The notes under the pieces were generated by a model, which worked only from the letters and a program-made list of their open reading frames with translations, had not been told where the DNA came from and made no database searches. From Desulfurobacterium pacificum (GTDB lineage Bacteria; Aquificota; Aquificia; Desulfurobacteriales; Desulfurobacteriaceae), in NCBI RefSeq assembly GCF_900182835.1, contig NZ_FXUB01000005.1, forward strand, positions 66,906 through 101,668: a stretch of 34,763 nucleotides of DNA. The letters are read 5' to 3'. Positions 8,761-16,314 of the stretch are shown in pieces. A program made the position numbers and the translations under genes. Every line of letters starts with the position of its first letter. Position 1 is the first letter of the stretch.

Positions 8761-8769
8761 TGCTAATAT
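8761..8769 (+). promoter_or_regulatory. Possible extended -10 promoter for the lipoprotein gene
   Basis: TGCTAATAT is an extended -10 element about 38 bases before the start codon; the -35 region (TAAACA, 8742-8747) is poor. It would fire divergently from the amtB promoter within the same 108-base gap. Confidence 0.35.
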
Positions 8770-8806
8770 TTTCCCACACGAAGAAACCTTAAACATGAGG
8801 TGATAA

Positions 8807-10495
8807 ATGAGAAGACTTATACCCCTTGCTACAATAATTGTATTGGCTTCCTCTTGCGGTCTATCGTCTCTAAACCCTTTCTCCAAAAAAGAAGAGCCCG
8901 TTTACACACCTTATATTCCTGTAGAAAGCCAAACACCAGAAAAGACCAACCTTAAAGGAGTAGAAAACGTTCTTTTCTATATGAAAAAGGAATTCTCTCC
9001 CAAAGAAGGAGAAATAGTACTCAACAGCTATGACGGCTACATAATAGACTTAGGGAAGAAAGACGGAGTTAGTCCAGGAGATACGTTCGTTGCAGAAAAA
9101 AGTGGAGCTATCCTAAAGGTCAAAGAGGTCAAAAACGATTACGCGATAGCTTTACCTACGATAGGCAAACCCATTGTAGGAGAAAAAGTCCAAAAGTATT
9201 CCTTCAACAAAATCCTCTACCTTGACTTTACAAAAGAAAAGGGGAAGAAACTCTACAAAGAACTTAAAGAAAAACTGCCATACCTTCACCTATCAGACTA
9301 CACAGAAGGTGAAAAGTTCAAAAAAGTTTTCCACCTTAAATATCCTGCAGACTTTAAAAGAAAAGTCCCTGCTGACAAGCTAACAGGATACGATGGATAC
9401 TTTGTCGTTTCCTCCGAAGGAGTAGAGGTTTTTGACGGCACAAAGCGACTGCTAAAAGTGTTCCCCTGGAACGGCACACCAGCAGCCTCATTTACAATAG
9501 GAATAAATGCAGGTTACTCAGTAGTAGCAAACCTAAAGACCCACGCCACAAGCCTGTTTACAGCTAACATTGACAAATCCCCTCAGGAAGAGATAGTGGT
9601 ATCTGAAGAAGATAAAATAGAAGTTTTCCACCCCACTCCTACAGGACTCAGCAAGGTTTACACCTTTAAAAACCCATTCCCAGGAACCTACCTATTCCAC
9701 GTATCCCCCCTCAACATCAACGATTCAGAAACAAACCTAATCATAGTAGACGGCTTTGACCAAGAGTCTAAAACTGTCTTTTCCGGAATCTTCAAAGTAA
9801 AAAATGGAAAGTTGGTCAGAGTAGCAGAATCTAAACTCATACTCTCCGGCTTTGACACCAATGGCGACGGCGTTAACGACGCCGTATTCGGTCAGGAAGT
9901 AAGCGATGTACCTGACCAAATATTCGGTAAAAAGGTGTGGAAGTTAAAACTAAGCAACGGAAAACTCAAAAAAATAGAAGAAGTACGTGTTCCACCTGAA
10001 TTTCAGGTTACAAGCGCTCAGCTCTTTAAGAATAACGGTCATATGTACTTCGCGTATTATGACTTAGATTACTTCTTTGACGTGGCAGCAGGCAAAACGG
10101 TTATCTGGAGGTCTCCGATACAGATAGGCGCATCGCCCAACTGCTTATACTGGTACAACGAGGATAGCTTGGTAAGTTACTACATAACTCCTAAACCTGT
10201 TCCTATTGACATAGACGGTGATGGAAACGAAGAAGTATTGTTTTCTCAAAATAAAAACGTTGTTCCAGGAATCTTGAGAAACATCTACACCTTTGATGGA
10301 GGAAGAATACTTCTTCTCTACAGGAATGGCGATAACTTTGACTGGGAAGAAGCTACAAATCCAATCTACAACTTAGGAGGAATAGAAGGCTTTGATTACC
10401 TTCCAGATTACGATGTATTCATATCTATATTCACAAAGGCAAGTATATTGAAAAATCCCACCTCCAAACTCCTCTTTATCAAACCTAAAATTTAA
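8807..10495 (+). CDS. Lipoprotein with FlgT-C-like and calcium-loop-like segments (562 aa)
   Basis: I do not recognise a named family for the whole protein. Residues 1-16 form a lipoprotein signal ending in LASS before C17, so it should be lipid-anchored in the envelope. Residues about 62-110 (YIIDLGKKDGVSPGDTF) resemble the C-terminal domain of FlgT-type proteins and similar small beta domains. The remaining 400 residues are beta-rich and aromatic, as in a propeller. They contain two Asp-rich loops, DTNGDGVND near 350-358 and DIDGDGNEE near 468-476, which are typical of FG-GAP/VCBS-type calcium sites. GAGGTGAT is a good ribosome site. The next gene follows after 8 bases. A surface or periplasmic role is likely; the actual function is unknown. 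Confidence 0.75.
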   Translation: MRRLIPLATIIVLASSCGLSSLNPFSKKEEPVYTPYIPVESQTPEKTNLKGVENVLFYMKKEFSPKEGEIVLNSYDGYIIDLGKKDGVSPGDTFVAEKSGAILKVKEVKNDYAIALPTIGKPIVGEKVQKYSFNKILYLDFTKEKGKKLYKELKEKLPYLHLSDYTEGEKFKKVFHLKYPADFKRKVPADKLTGYDGYFVVSSEGVEVFDGTKRLLKVFPWNGTPAASFTIGINAGYSVVANLKTHATSLFTANIDKSPQEEIVVSEEDKIEVFHPTPTGLSKVYTFKNPFPGTYLFHVSPLNINDSETNLIIVDGFDQESKTVFSGIFKVKNGKLVRVAESKLILSGFDTNGDGVNDAVFGQEVSDVPDQIFGKKVWKLKLSNGKLKKIEEVRVPPEFQVTSAQLFKNNGHMYFAYYDLDYFFDVAAGKTVIWRSPIQIGASPNCLYWYNEDSLVSYYITPKPVPIDIDGDGNEEVLFSQNKNVVPGILRNIYTFDGGRILLLYRNGDNFDWEEATNPIYNLGGIEGFDYLPDYDVFISIFTKASILKNPTSKLLFIKPKI

Positions 10496-10503
10496 GGAAA
10501 CTT

Positions 10504-11283
10504 ATGAAAGCAGCGGACTTTATAAGAGAACAAACAGGAATAGAAACGTTTGATGTAGCGATAGTAGGCGGTTCGGGCATATCGTTAGGAAACTCAGCTA
10601 CCGAAATTCCATACAGTCTGATTCCCGGAATGCCCGAACCTTACGTTCCCGGTCACAGTGGCGTGTTAAAAGTTCTTACAATCGGCACTAAACCAGTCCT
10701 ATTCTTTGAAGGCAGATTCCACTACTACGAAGGTAGAACCGACGCAGAAATCCTTTTCATACCTTATCTCTGCAAAAAATTGGGAGTCAAAATATTCATT
10801 CCAACATGTTCTTCAGGTGCTGTATCAAGAAAAGCGGCAAACTGCGACGTTGGAATAATCACAGACCATATCAACTTAATGGGAAGAAACCCTCTAACGG
10901 GACTTATCAAGAATTACGGCGCAAAAGTATTTGTAAATGGAAAGGAGTTCTACAGTGAGAGACTTGCAAAAGCTTTCTTGGAAACGTCGCTGAAGTTAGG
11001 AATAAAAGCCGAAAAAGTAACGTTAGCAGCCGTATTAGGACCAAACTACGAAACCTTTGCAGAGATAAGAATGCTTGAAGTTTTAGGCGCAGATTGTGTC
11101 AGCATGTCTACCGTCCCTGAGGTAATAGCTGCAAACTTTTTAGGTATAGAAACAATTGCGCTTACCGTTCCGGTTAACGATACTCTCAAGCTAAAAACAA
11201 ACCACGAAGAAGTAGTTAAAGTTGCAGAACGTAAATCCTCCCTACTTTCGGAACTCATAGTAGAAGCTCTGTCAAACTTTTGA
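10504..11283 (+). CDS. Purine nucleoside / methylthioadenosine phosphorylase family enzyme (259 aa)
   Basis: This is a trimeric class I nucleoside phosphorylase of the PNP/MTAP family, which splits purine nucleosides or methylthioadenosine with phosphate. Visible are the phosphate loop GGSGISLGN (22-30), VPGHSG (48-53), GRFHYYEG (70-77, H73), GPNYET with base-binding E183 (179-184) and MSTVPEV (201-207). Two positions are unusual. Where PNPs have TNAAGG, this protein reads TCSSGA, so C102 replaces the usual Asn. The segment around V221-T227 is shorter than in mammalian-type PNP, so the residue that separates 6-oxo from 6-amino purine specificity is unclear. It follows the lipoprotein gene by 8 bases. 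Substrate is undetermined; salvage of purines or of methylthioadenosine is the likely role. Confidence 0.85.
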   Translation: MKAADFIREQTGIETFDVAIVGGSGISLGNSATEIPYSLIPGMPEPYVPGHSGVLKVLTIGTKPVLFFEGRFHYYEGRTDAEILFIPYLCKKLGVKIFIPTCSSGAVSRKAANCDVGIITDHINLMGRNPLTGLIKNYGAKVFVNGKEFYSERLAKAFLETSLKLGIKAEKVTLAAVLGPNYETFAEIRMLEVLGADCVSMSTVPEVIAANFLGIETIALTVPVNDTLKLKTNHEEVVKVAERKSSLLSELIVEALSNF

Positions 11284-11307
11284 CAACTACGCTTTCTTGA
11301 CTATAAT
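11280..11307 (+). promoter_or_regulatory. Near-consensus sigma-70 promoter of rpmH cluster
   Basis: Consensus TTGACA (11280-11285) and consensus TATAAT (11302-11307) are separated by 16 bases. The -35 element overlaps the stop codon of the upstream phosphorylase gene. It is the strongest-looking housekeeping promoter in the window, fitting a ribosomal-protein operon. Confidence 0.85.
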
Positions 11308-11344
11308 TCCACCTATCAAATTAGCTCGCCTCAGGAGGTGTAAA

Positions 11345-11506
11345 TTGTCCACAAAGAGAACATACCAGCCAAGCAGGCTTCACGGTAAGAGAGTTCACGG
11401 CTTCAGAGCAAGAATGAAGAGCAAATCTGGTAGAAAAATCCTAAAGAGAAGAAGGCAAAAAGGACGTTGGAAGTTAACGATAAGCGACGAGTGGAAAAGA
11501 AGATAA
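11345..11506 (+). CDS. rpmH: Ribosomal protein L34 (53 aa)
   Basis: The sequence beginning [10 protein letters not shown] and continuing with [15 protein letters not shown] and [10 protein letters not shown] is the invariant L34 signature. The start is TTG at 11345, chosen because AGGAGGTG ends five bases before it and because the protein then begins as all L34 do; an upstream ATA/ATG extension would add non-family residues. The protein is a little longer than most L34: an extra C-terminal ISDEWKRR follows the usual KL(T) end. This tail is encoded where the gene overlaps rnpA in another frame. First gene of the rpmH-rnpA-yidD-yidC cluster. Confidence 0.97.
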   Translation: MSTKRTYQPSRLHGKRVHGFRARMKSKSGRKILKRRRQKGRWKLTISDEWKRR

Positions 11507-11853
11507 GATATACGTTTAAGAAACATGAAAGGCTCAGAAAGCAAAAAGAGTTTGAGAGAGTTTTCAAAGAAGGAAGAAGCTACGGTGGTAACGCCGTAGC
11601 TTTTTATTTTGCAGAATCAGAAGCAGGATTCCCGAGGGCAGGTTTCATAGCTTCAAAGAAAATTTCCAAGAAAGCTGTTATCAGGAATAGGGCTAAAAGG
11701 TTGATGAGGGAAGTGTTTCGTCTGAACAAACATAAGCTAAAACCAGTTGATATTATTTTTATTGCAAGAAAGGGAATAGTAGGTAGGAAGTTGCAGGAGG
11801 TGGAGGAGGATTTTTTGAAACTTGCCCAAAAAGCAGGAATACTAAAGGAATAG
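11467..11853 (+). CDS. rnpA: Ribonuclease P protein component (up to 128 aa)
   Basis: This is the protein subunit of RNase P, which binds the RNA subunit and helps mature tRNA 5' ends. The RNR motif ([13 protein letters not shown], residues 73-85) and the N-terminal [15 protein letters not shown] are clear. The start is uncertain. TTG at 11467 (40 bases of overlap with rpmH) has AAGGA only two bases before it; GTG at 11491 (16 bases of overlap) gives 120 residues and a more typical N-terminus but a weak ribosome site. Either way the 5' end lies inside rpmH in a different frame, as in Thermus. A gene for RNase P RNA is not in the window, but the presence of rnpA implies RNA-type RNase P, unlike Aquifex. 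Confidence 0.93.
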   Translation: MEVNDKRRVEKKIRYTFKKHERLRKQKEFERVFKEGRSYGGNAVAFYFAESEAGFPRAGFIASKKISKKAVIRNRAKRLMREVFRLNKHKLKPVDIIFIARKGIVGRKLQEVEEDFLKLAQKAGILKE

Positions 11854-11855
11854 CC

Positions 11856-12062
11856 ATGAAAAAACTTCTTGTTTTAATCATAAAAGCTTACCAGAAACTT
11901 ATATCTCCAGTTCTTCCCCACAGTTGCAGGTACTACCCATCATGCTCCTCCTACGCGATATTGGCGATTGAAAAATATGGAACAACCAAAGGACTAATTA
12001 AGACGATATGGAGAATCTTACGCTGTAACCCATTTTCAAAGGGTGGAATAGACTACCCGTAA
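11856..12062 (+). CDS. yidD: Membrane protein insertion efficiency factor YidD (68 aa)
   Basis: The small protein contains the family signature: an amphipathic N-terminal helix, [20 protein letters not shown] (about 12-31) with conserved Cys residues, then [19 protein letters not shown]. It associates with the inner membrane and assists YidC-dependent insertion. It starts two bases after the rnpA stop with AAAGGA upstream and ends 16 bases before yidC, the usual order for this cluster. Confidence 0.96.
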   Translation: MKKLLVLIIKAYQKLISPVLPHSCRYYPSCSSYAILAIEKYGTTKGLIKTIWRILRCNPFSKGGIDYP

Positions 12063-12078
12063 AGGAGGAAATTACACT

Positions 12079-13551
12079 ATGGAAAAAAATAAACTCTCAA
12101 GTATCATACAAGCCTTAGTTATCGCTGCAATAGTATTCTTCGGATTCCAGTTCTTCATGCACCCAAAAAAAACAGAAAACAACGCTAAAGCTGTAGAAAA
12201 CACAAAAGTAATCAAAATGGACATACCCTCAGTTAAAACAGTAGGAAGAACGGTTAAAGTAGAAACTCCTCTCTACACTGCTGCAATATCCACCGTTAAC
12301 GGAAGACTTGTAAACCTGTACGTTAAAAAGTACAAAGCTCAATTGGTATCCCCTTTAGCAGAAAAATTAGGCATCTACCCCTTAACAACCATAAGTGACA
12401 ACAAAGACCTCACAGAGGAACTTCTAAAAACTCAGCTAACGCCAGATAAAACAGAAGTTAAAGTAACCAACGCCCCTGTGACACTCACCCTTACAGGAAC
12501 TTTTAAAGATGGAACTACTTTCACAAAAACCCTCACATTCTATCCTAACTCGTACAAGATAGACGTAAAAACCAAACTTCAAAATAAACCTCTAATAACC
12601 GTTGTAGGACCTGACATAAAAGTGAACGAAGCGCACACTTCAAGGATGGGACATATAGGACCAGTCCTTGAAACGGCAGACGGAAAAGTTATAAGACTTG
12701 AACCAAAAGACATAAAAGGAAGCATCAACTACAGCCACACTATATGGGCAGGAGAAGAAGACAAGTACTTCATAATGGCACTCAGAGGTAAAGGATTCCC
12801 GGTAACGATAGAAAACCTTAACGGACACACTTTGGTTAAAGGGTTTATCGGTAACTTCATATTTTATGGAGGTCCAAAAGAACTCAAACAGCTTGAAGCT
12901 TTAGGAATGGACAAAGCGATAGACTTTGGAATTTTTGGTTTCTTAGCAAAACCGTTACTCAAATTCTTTCTTTTCCTCCATCAGTATATTCACAACTGGG
13001 GATTGGTAATAATCGTTTTAACTCTCATAATAAAAATCCTCCTCCACCCACTCACCCACAAAGGCTTTGAATCAATGAAAAAGATGCAGGAGTTAGCCCC
13101 TAAACTTGAAGAACTGAAAAAGCGCTACAAAAACGACCCTCAAAAACTCAACGAAGAGATGATGAAACTCTACAAAGAAGCAGGTGTCAACCCGATGGGT
13201 GGATGTCTCCCTATGCTCCTTCAAATTCCCATATTCTTTGCACTCTACGAGATATTCTTAAACGCTGTTGAACTTAAAGGAGCCTCTTTCTTATGGGTTC
13301 CAGACCTCTCAATGCACGACCCCACCTACATAATGCCAGTTCTCATGGGTGCTTCAATGATTCTCCAGCAAAAACTCACACCTACAGCAAACCCCGAACA
13401 GCAAAAAATCTTTTACATAATGGCAGTAGTTTTTACGTTTATGTTTGCAACTTTCCCTGCAGGACTTGTCCTGTACTGGCTTACGAACAACCTTATCACA
13501 GCAATCCAGAACCTAATAATTCACGAAATGATTAAAAGGAAAAGCGCGTAA
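12079..13551 (+). CDS. yidC: Membrane protein insertase YidC (490 aa)
   Basis: This is long, Gram-negative-type YidC. An N-terminal signal-anchor (about 8-26) is followed by a large periplasmic beta domain (about 55-275) and the conserved five-span insertase core (about 285-485). The core includes MGGCLPMLLQIPIFFALYEIF-type sequence (about 373-393) and the last helix GLVLYWLTNNLI (462-473). The positive residue of the hydrophilic groove, Arg in Escherichia coli, appears to be K319 here. A coiled, charged cytoplasmic loop lies at about 330-365. AAAGGAGG precedes the ATG. The stop overlaps the next start by one base (TAATG). It inserts membrane proteins alone or with SecYEG. Confidence 0.97.
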   Translation: MEKNKLSSIIQALVIAAIVFFGFQFFMHPKKTENNAKAVENTKVIKMDIPSVKTVGRTVKVETPLYTAAISTVNGRLVNLYVKKYKAQLVSPLAEKLGIYPLTTISDNKDLTEELLKTQLTPDKTEVKVTNAPVTLTLTGTFKDGTTFTKTLTFYPNSYKIDVKTKLQNKPLITVVGPDIKVNEAHTSRMGHIGPVLETADGKVIRLEPKDIKGSINYSHTIWAGEEDKYFIMALRGKGFPVTIENLNGHTLVKGFIGNFIFYGGPKELKQLEALGMDKAIDFGIFGFLAKPLLKFFLFLHQYIHNWGLVIIVLTLIIKILLHPLTHKGFESMKKMQELAPKLEELKKRYKNDPQKLNEEMMKLYKEAGVNPMGGCLPMLLQIPIFFALYEIFLNAVELKGASFLWVPDLSMHDPTYIMPVLMGASMILQQKLTPTANPEQQKIFYIMAVVFTFMFATFPAGLVLYWLTNNLITAIQNLIIHEMIKRKSA

Positions 13552-14807
13552 TGGAAAGTTCAAGTAGCTATTACTTGATACTGCCCATTTTAATAATACT
13601 TTCCGGGCTGTTCTCCGCTTCGGAAACAGCCTTCTTCTCCCTCAATACGTTAAGGCTTGAAAGGTTAGCAAAAGAAGGAAACAAAAAAGCTAAAGAAATC
13701 CTAAAACTCTTGCAAAACCCCGCAGAACTAATAGCTACAATCCTTATAGGAAACGAAATTGTCAATATAGCGATAGCCTCTACTTCAACAGTAATGTTTA
13801 CAAAGCTCTTCGGCGAAGAAAAAGGCACAACGTTAGCCATTCCAATAACCGTGATAACCCTTCTCATCTTTGGCGAAGTTACTCCCAAAACCTTAGCTAT
13901 TAAGTACGGAGAAAAGTACGCTTTCTTCATACTTAAATTCATAAAGTTCGTTAAATATGTAATATTTCCGATAAGAATAATCTTAGTAACTTTTGCCTCA
14001 CTAATTCTCAAACCTTTTGGCGTTCAACTCTTCAACAAACCATCTGCCATTACCGATGAAGAATTCCTTATCTTAGTTTCTGAAGGAGCAAAAGAAGGAA
14101 CAATAGCAGAAGAAGAAAAAGAACTTATAGATAGAACTCTTGACTTAGGAGAAACAGACGTCAAAGAGATAATGACTCCAAAACACAAAATATTCGCCAT
14201 ATCGGAAGATACACCAGTAAAAGAAGCTATAGAAAAGATAAGAAAAACGAAATTCTCCAGAATTCCCATTTTTAAAGATTCCATTGACCAGATTACAGGA
14301 ATCCTTTACACCAGAAAAATCCTCCCCCTCACCCTTTCCCCCCAAGACCTAACAAAACCCGTTAAACACTTCGCAGATAAACCCTTCTTCGTTCCAGAAT
14401 TCCAAACCATTGACAGACTTTTAGAAGAGATGCAGAGAAGAAAAAAACACATGGCAATCGTCATAGATGAATACGGCAACACCGCCGGAATAGTTACGTT
14501 AGACGACATACTAAACGAAATAGTAGGAACAATCCCAGACGATAAAAGAGAAGAAGAAGTTAAAAGAATTGCATCAGATAAATTCATATTCAACGGCGAA
14601 ACCCCTATAGAAGAAGTAATAGAAACCTTATCCCTAAAAGAAGATGAAATCCTTGATGAAGTTGATACATTAGCCGGGCTGATAATGGCTCTAACAAAGG
14701 AAATTCCCAAAGAAGGCTCAACCATAACCTATCAAGGTTATACGTTTAAGGTCATTGAAACAGAAGGAAACAGGATTAAAAAAATCTTGGTGGAGAAAGC
14801 TAAGTAA
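13551..14807 (+). CDS. CNNM/CorC (HlyC-CorC) family membrane protein, first copy (418 aa)
   Basis: Domain order is a DUF21/CNNM membrane domain with about four spans (1-150), a CBS pair (about 205-325) and a CorC_HlyC small domain (about 335-415). The signature IDEYGNTAGIVTLDDIL near the end of the second CBS is intact. The family exports or balances magnesium and other divalent cations, with CBS domains binding ATP-Mg or AMP. It starts on the stop codon of yidC (TAATG) and ends the same way on its paralogue, so translation is coupled. Specific ion is unknown. Confidence 0.88.
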   Translation: MESSSSYYLILPILIILSGLFSASETAFFSLNTLRLERLAKEGNKKAKEILKLLQNPAELIATILIGNEIVNIAIASTSTVMFTKLFGEEKGTTLAIPITVITLLIFGEVTPKTLAIKYGEKYAFFILKFIKFVKYVIFPIRIILVTFASLILKPFGVQLFNKPSAITDEEFLILVSEGAKEGTIAEEEKELIDRTLDLGETDVKEIMTPKHKIFAISEDTPVKEAIEKIRKTKFSRIPIFKDSIDQITGILYTRKILPLTLSPQDLTKPVKHFADKPFFVPEFQTIDRLLEEMQRRKKHMAIVIDEYGNTAGIVTLDDILNEIVGTIPDDKREEEVKRIASDKFIFNGETPIEEVIETLSLKEDEILDEVDTLAGLIMALTKEIPKEGSTITYQGYTFKVIETEGNRIKKILVEKAK

Positions 14808-16048
14808 TGGAAACAGCCATAGCCATACTCCTGTGCGTAATAATGGAAGGCTTCTTCTCAGGTAGCGAAATAGCCATAGTCTCCCTTCCGAAAATAGAGC
14901 TCCAGAAAAGGCTTCAGGAAGGAGACAAAGCCGCAAAACTCCTTGAAAAACTCCTTAAGGAACCAGAGAAACTATTAACAACAACCCTTATCGGAACTAA
15001 TATATCAACCGTAACAGGTTCAGCGCTGTTTACATCTGCCTTCTTAGAACAGATACAGCACGCCATTCCGATAGTAAAGAGCCATCCCGAGTTAGCAACT
15101 GTTCTCTGTTTCACTCCAATAACGCTCACTTTCGGAGAACTAATACCCAAAAGCCTTTTTCAGAAATATTCAGGCAAAATAGCCTTCAAGATCGTCTATC
15201 CAATCTACTTTTTCTACATTCTCTTTAAACCGATTTCCATATTCGTTATGGGAATATCCCGATTAGTAGCAAAACTATTAAAAGCCGAAAGCACACAAAA
15301 CCCGTTCGTAACGAAAGAAGAACTTAAAATGTTAGTTGAAAGTGCATCAAAGCTTAAAGTGGAGAGAGCGGAAAGAAACATCCTCAAAAATATTCTGAAA
15401 CTCCACGAAAAAAGCGTTGGAAACATCTACGTCCCTCTACTTAACGTTGTAGCAGTAGAAAAAGATAGCCCCGCATACCAGGCACTAAAACTCTTTGAAA
15501 AATCAGGATTTTCCAAACTACCGGTTTACGAAAACCGATTTGACAATATCGTAGGTTATATAACCATTTCAGATTTCTTAAACGTTACAGATACAAAAAC
15601 TCCCGTAGGAAAAATAGCAAAACCCATACTGGTTCTGCCGGAATACATGAACATCTTTGATGCACTCAAAACCTTCAGAAAAAACAAAGGAGAAATGGCA
15701 ATAGTAGTTGACGAATACGGCTCAACTTTAGGAATTGTAACCCTTGAAGACATTTTAGAAGAAATAGTTGGCAAAATAGAAGATGAATTTGACCGCCCAG
15801 AAATCAAAATTACGAAGCAAGGAAACGTACTAATCGCTGAAGGAACAACAGAAATTGAAGAAGTCAACAAATTACTTAAAACACCTCTCCCCACTTCACG
15901 TGACTACATAACAATAGCAGGACTCATTCTCTCAAAATTGGGAAGGTTTCCTAAACCTAACGAAAAAGTGAAACTGAAAAACCACACACTAACAGTAACG
16001 AAAACGACCAACAGAAAGATTGAAGAAGTTCAAATAGAAGAAAATTAA
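14807..16048 (+). CDS. CNNM/CorC family membrane protein, second copy (413 aa)
   Basis: It has the same architecture as its neighbour: DUF21 membrane domain (about 1-170), CBS pair (about 200-320) with VDEYGSTLGIVTLEDILEE, and CorC_HlyC domain (about 330-410). The two are clearly paralogous but well diverged, more alike in the CBS/CorC half than in the membrane half. A heteromeric pair is possible. Its stop overlaps by four bases with the stop of the convergent thioredoxin-fold gene (shared TTAA), leaving no room for a separate terminator. Confidence 0.88.
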   Translation: METAIAILLCVIMEGFFSGSEIAIVSLPKIELQKRLQEGDKAAKLLEKLLKEPEKLLTTTLIGTNISTVTGSALFTSAFLEQIQHAIPIVKSHPELATVLCFTPITLTFGELIPKSLFQKYSGKIAFKIVYPIYFFYILFKPISIFVMGISRLVAKLLKAESTQNPFVTKEELKMLVESASKLKVERAERNILKNILKLHEKSVGNIYVPLLNVVAVEKDSPAYQALKLFEKSGFSKLPVYENRFDNIVGYITISDFLNVTDTKTPVGKIAKPILVLPEYMNIFDALKTFRKNKGEMAIVVDEYGSTLGIVTLEDILEEIVGKIEDEFDRPEIKITKQGNVLIAEGTTEIEEVNKLLKTPLPTSRDYITIAGLILSKLGRFPKPNEKVKLKNHTLTVTKTTNRKIEEVQIEEN

Positions 16049-16314
16049 TAGATAAAACCTATTATCCTCTCTAAAAACGTCTCAATTTCATTAACAGAGA
16101 AAACCCCACTCCACCTTCCAGACTCTTTACCATCAACCTCTACAACTACAGTAGGCACAGAGAATACCATGTATTTCGCAGCCTTATCCCTTTTTTCCTC
16201 AAGATTTATCTCTTCTATCTCAATTCCGTAATCTTCCACAACCCGTTTCAGCCTTTCCTTTAAAGACAAACAAACTGCGCATTTAGAGGAAGAAAAAAAT
16301 ATAACCTTTATCAT
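16045..16314 (-). CDS. Small thioredoxin/glutaredoxin-fold protein (89 aa)
   Basis: A minimal thioredoxin fold has an N-terminal strand, the CxxC site C12-A-V-C15, and a cis-proline loop SVPT with P54, without signal peptide. These are the marks of a cytosolic thiol-disulfide or glutaredoxin-like protein. It is the last gene of a panE-permease-thioredoxin run and starts within the stop of the permease gene (four-base overlap), so they are probably co-translated. Partner and substrate are unknown. Confidence 0.8.
   Translation of the reverse strand: MIKVIFFSSSKCAVCLSLKERLKRVVEDYGIEIEEINLEEKRDKAAKYMVFSVPTVVVEVDGKESGRWSGVFSVNEIETFLERIIGFIY

Noticed and set aside
13571-14725. Several antisense frames opposite the CNNM genes
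   Set aside because: They are shadows of Lys/Glu-rich codons giving Ser/Phe-rich sequence.
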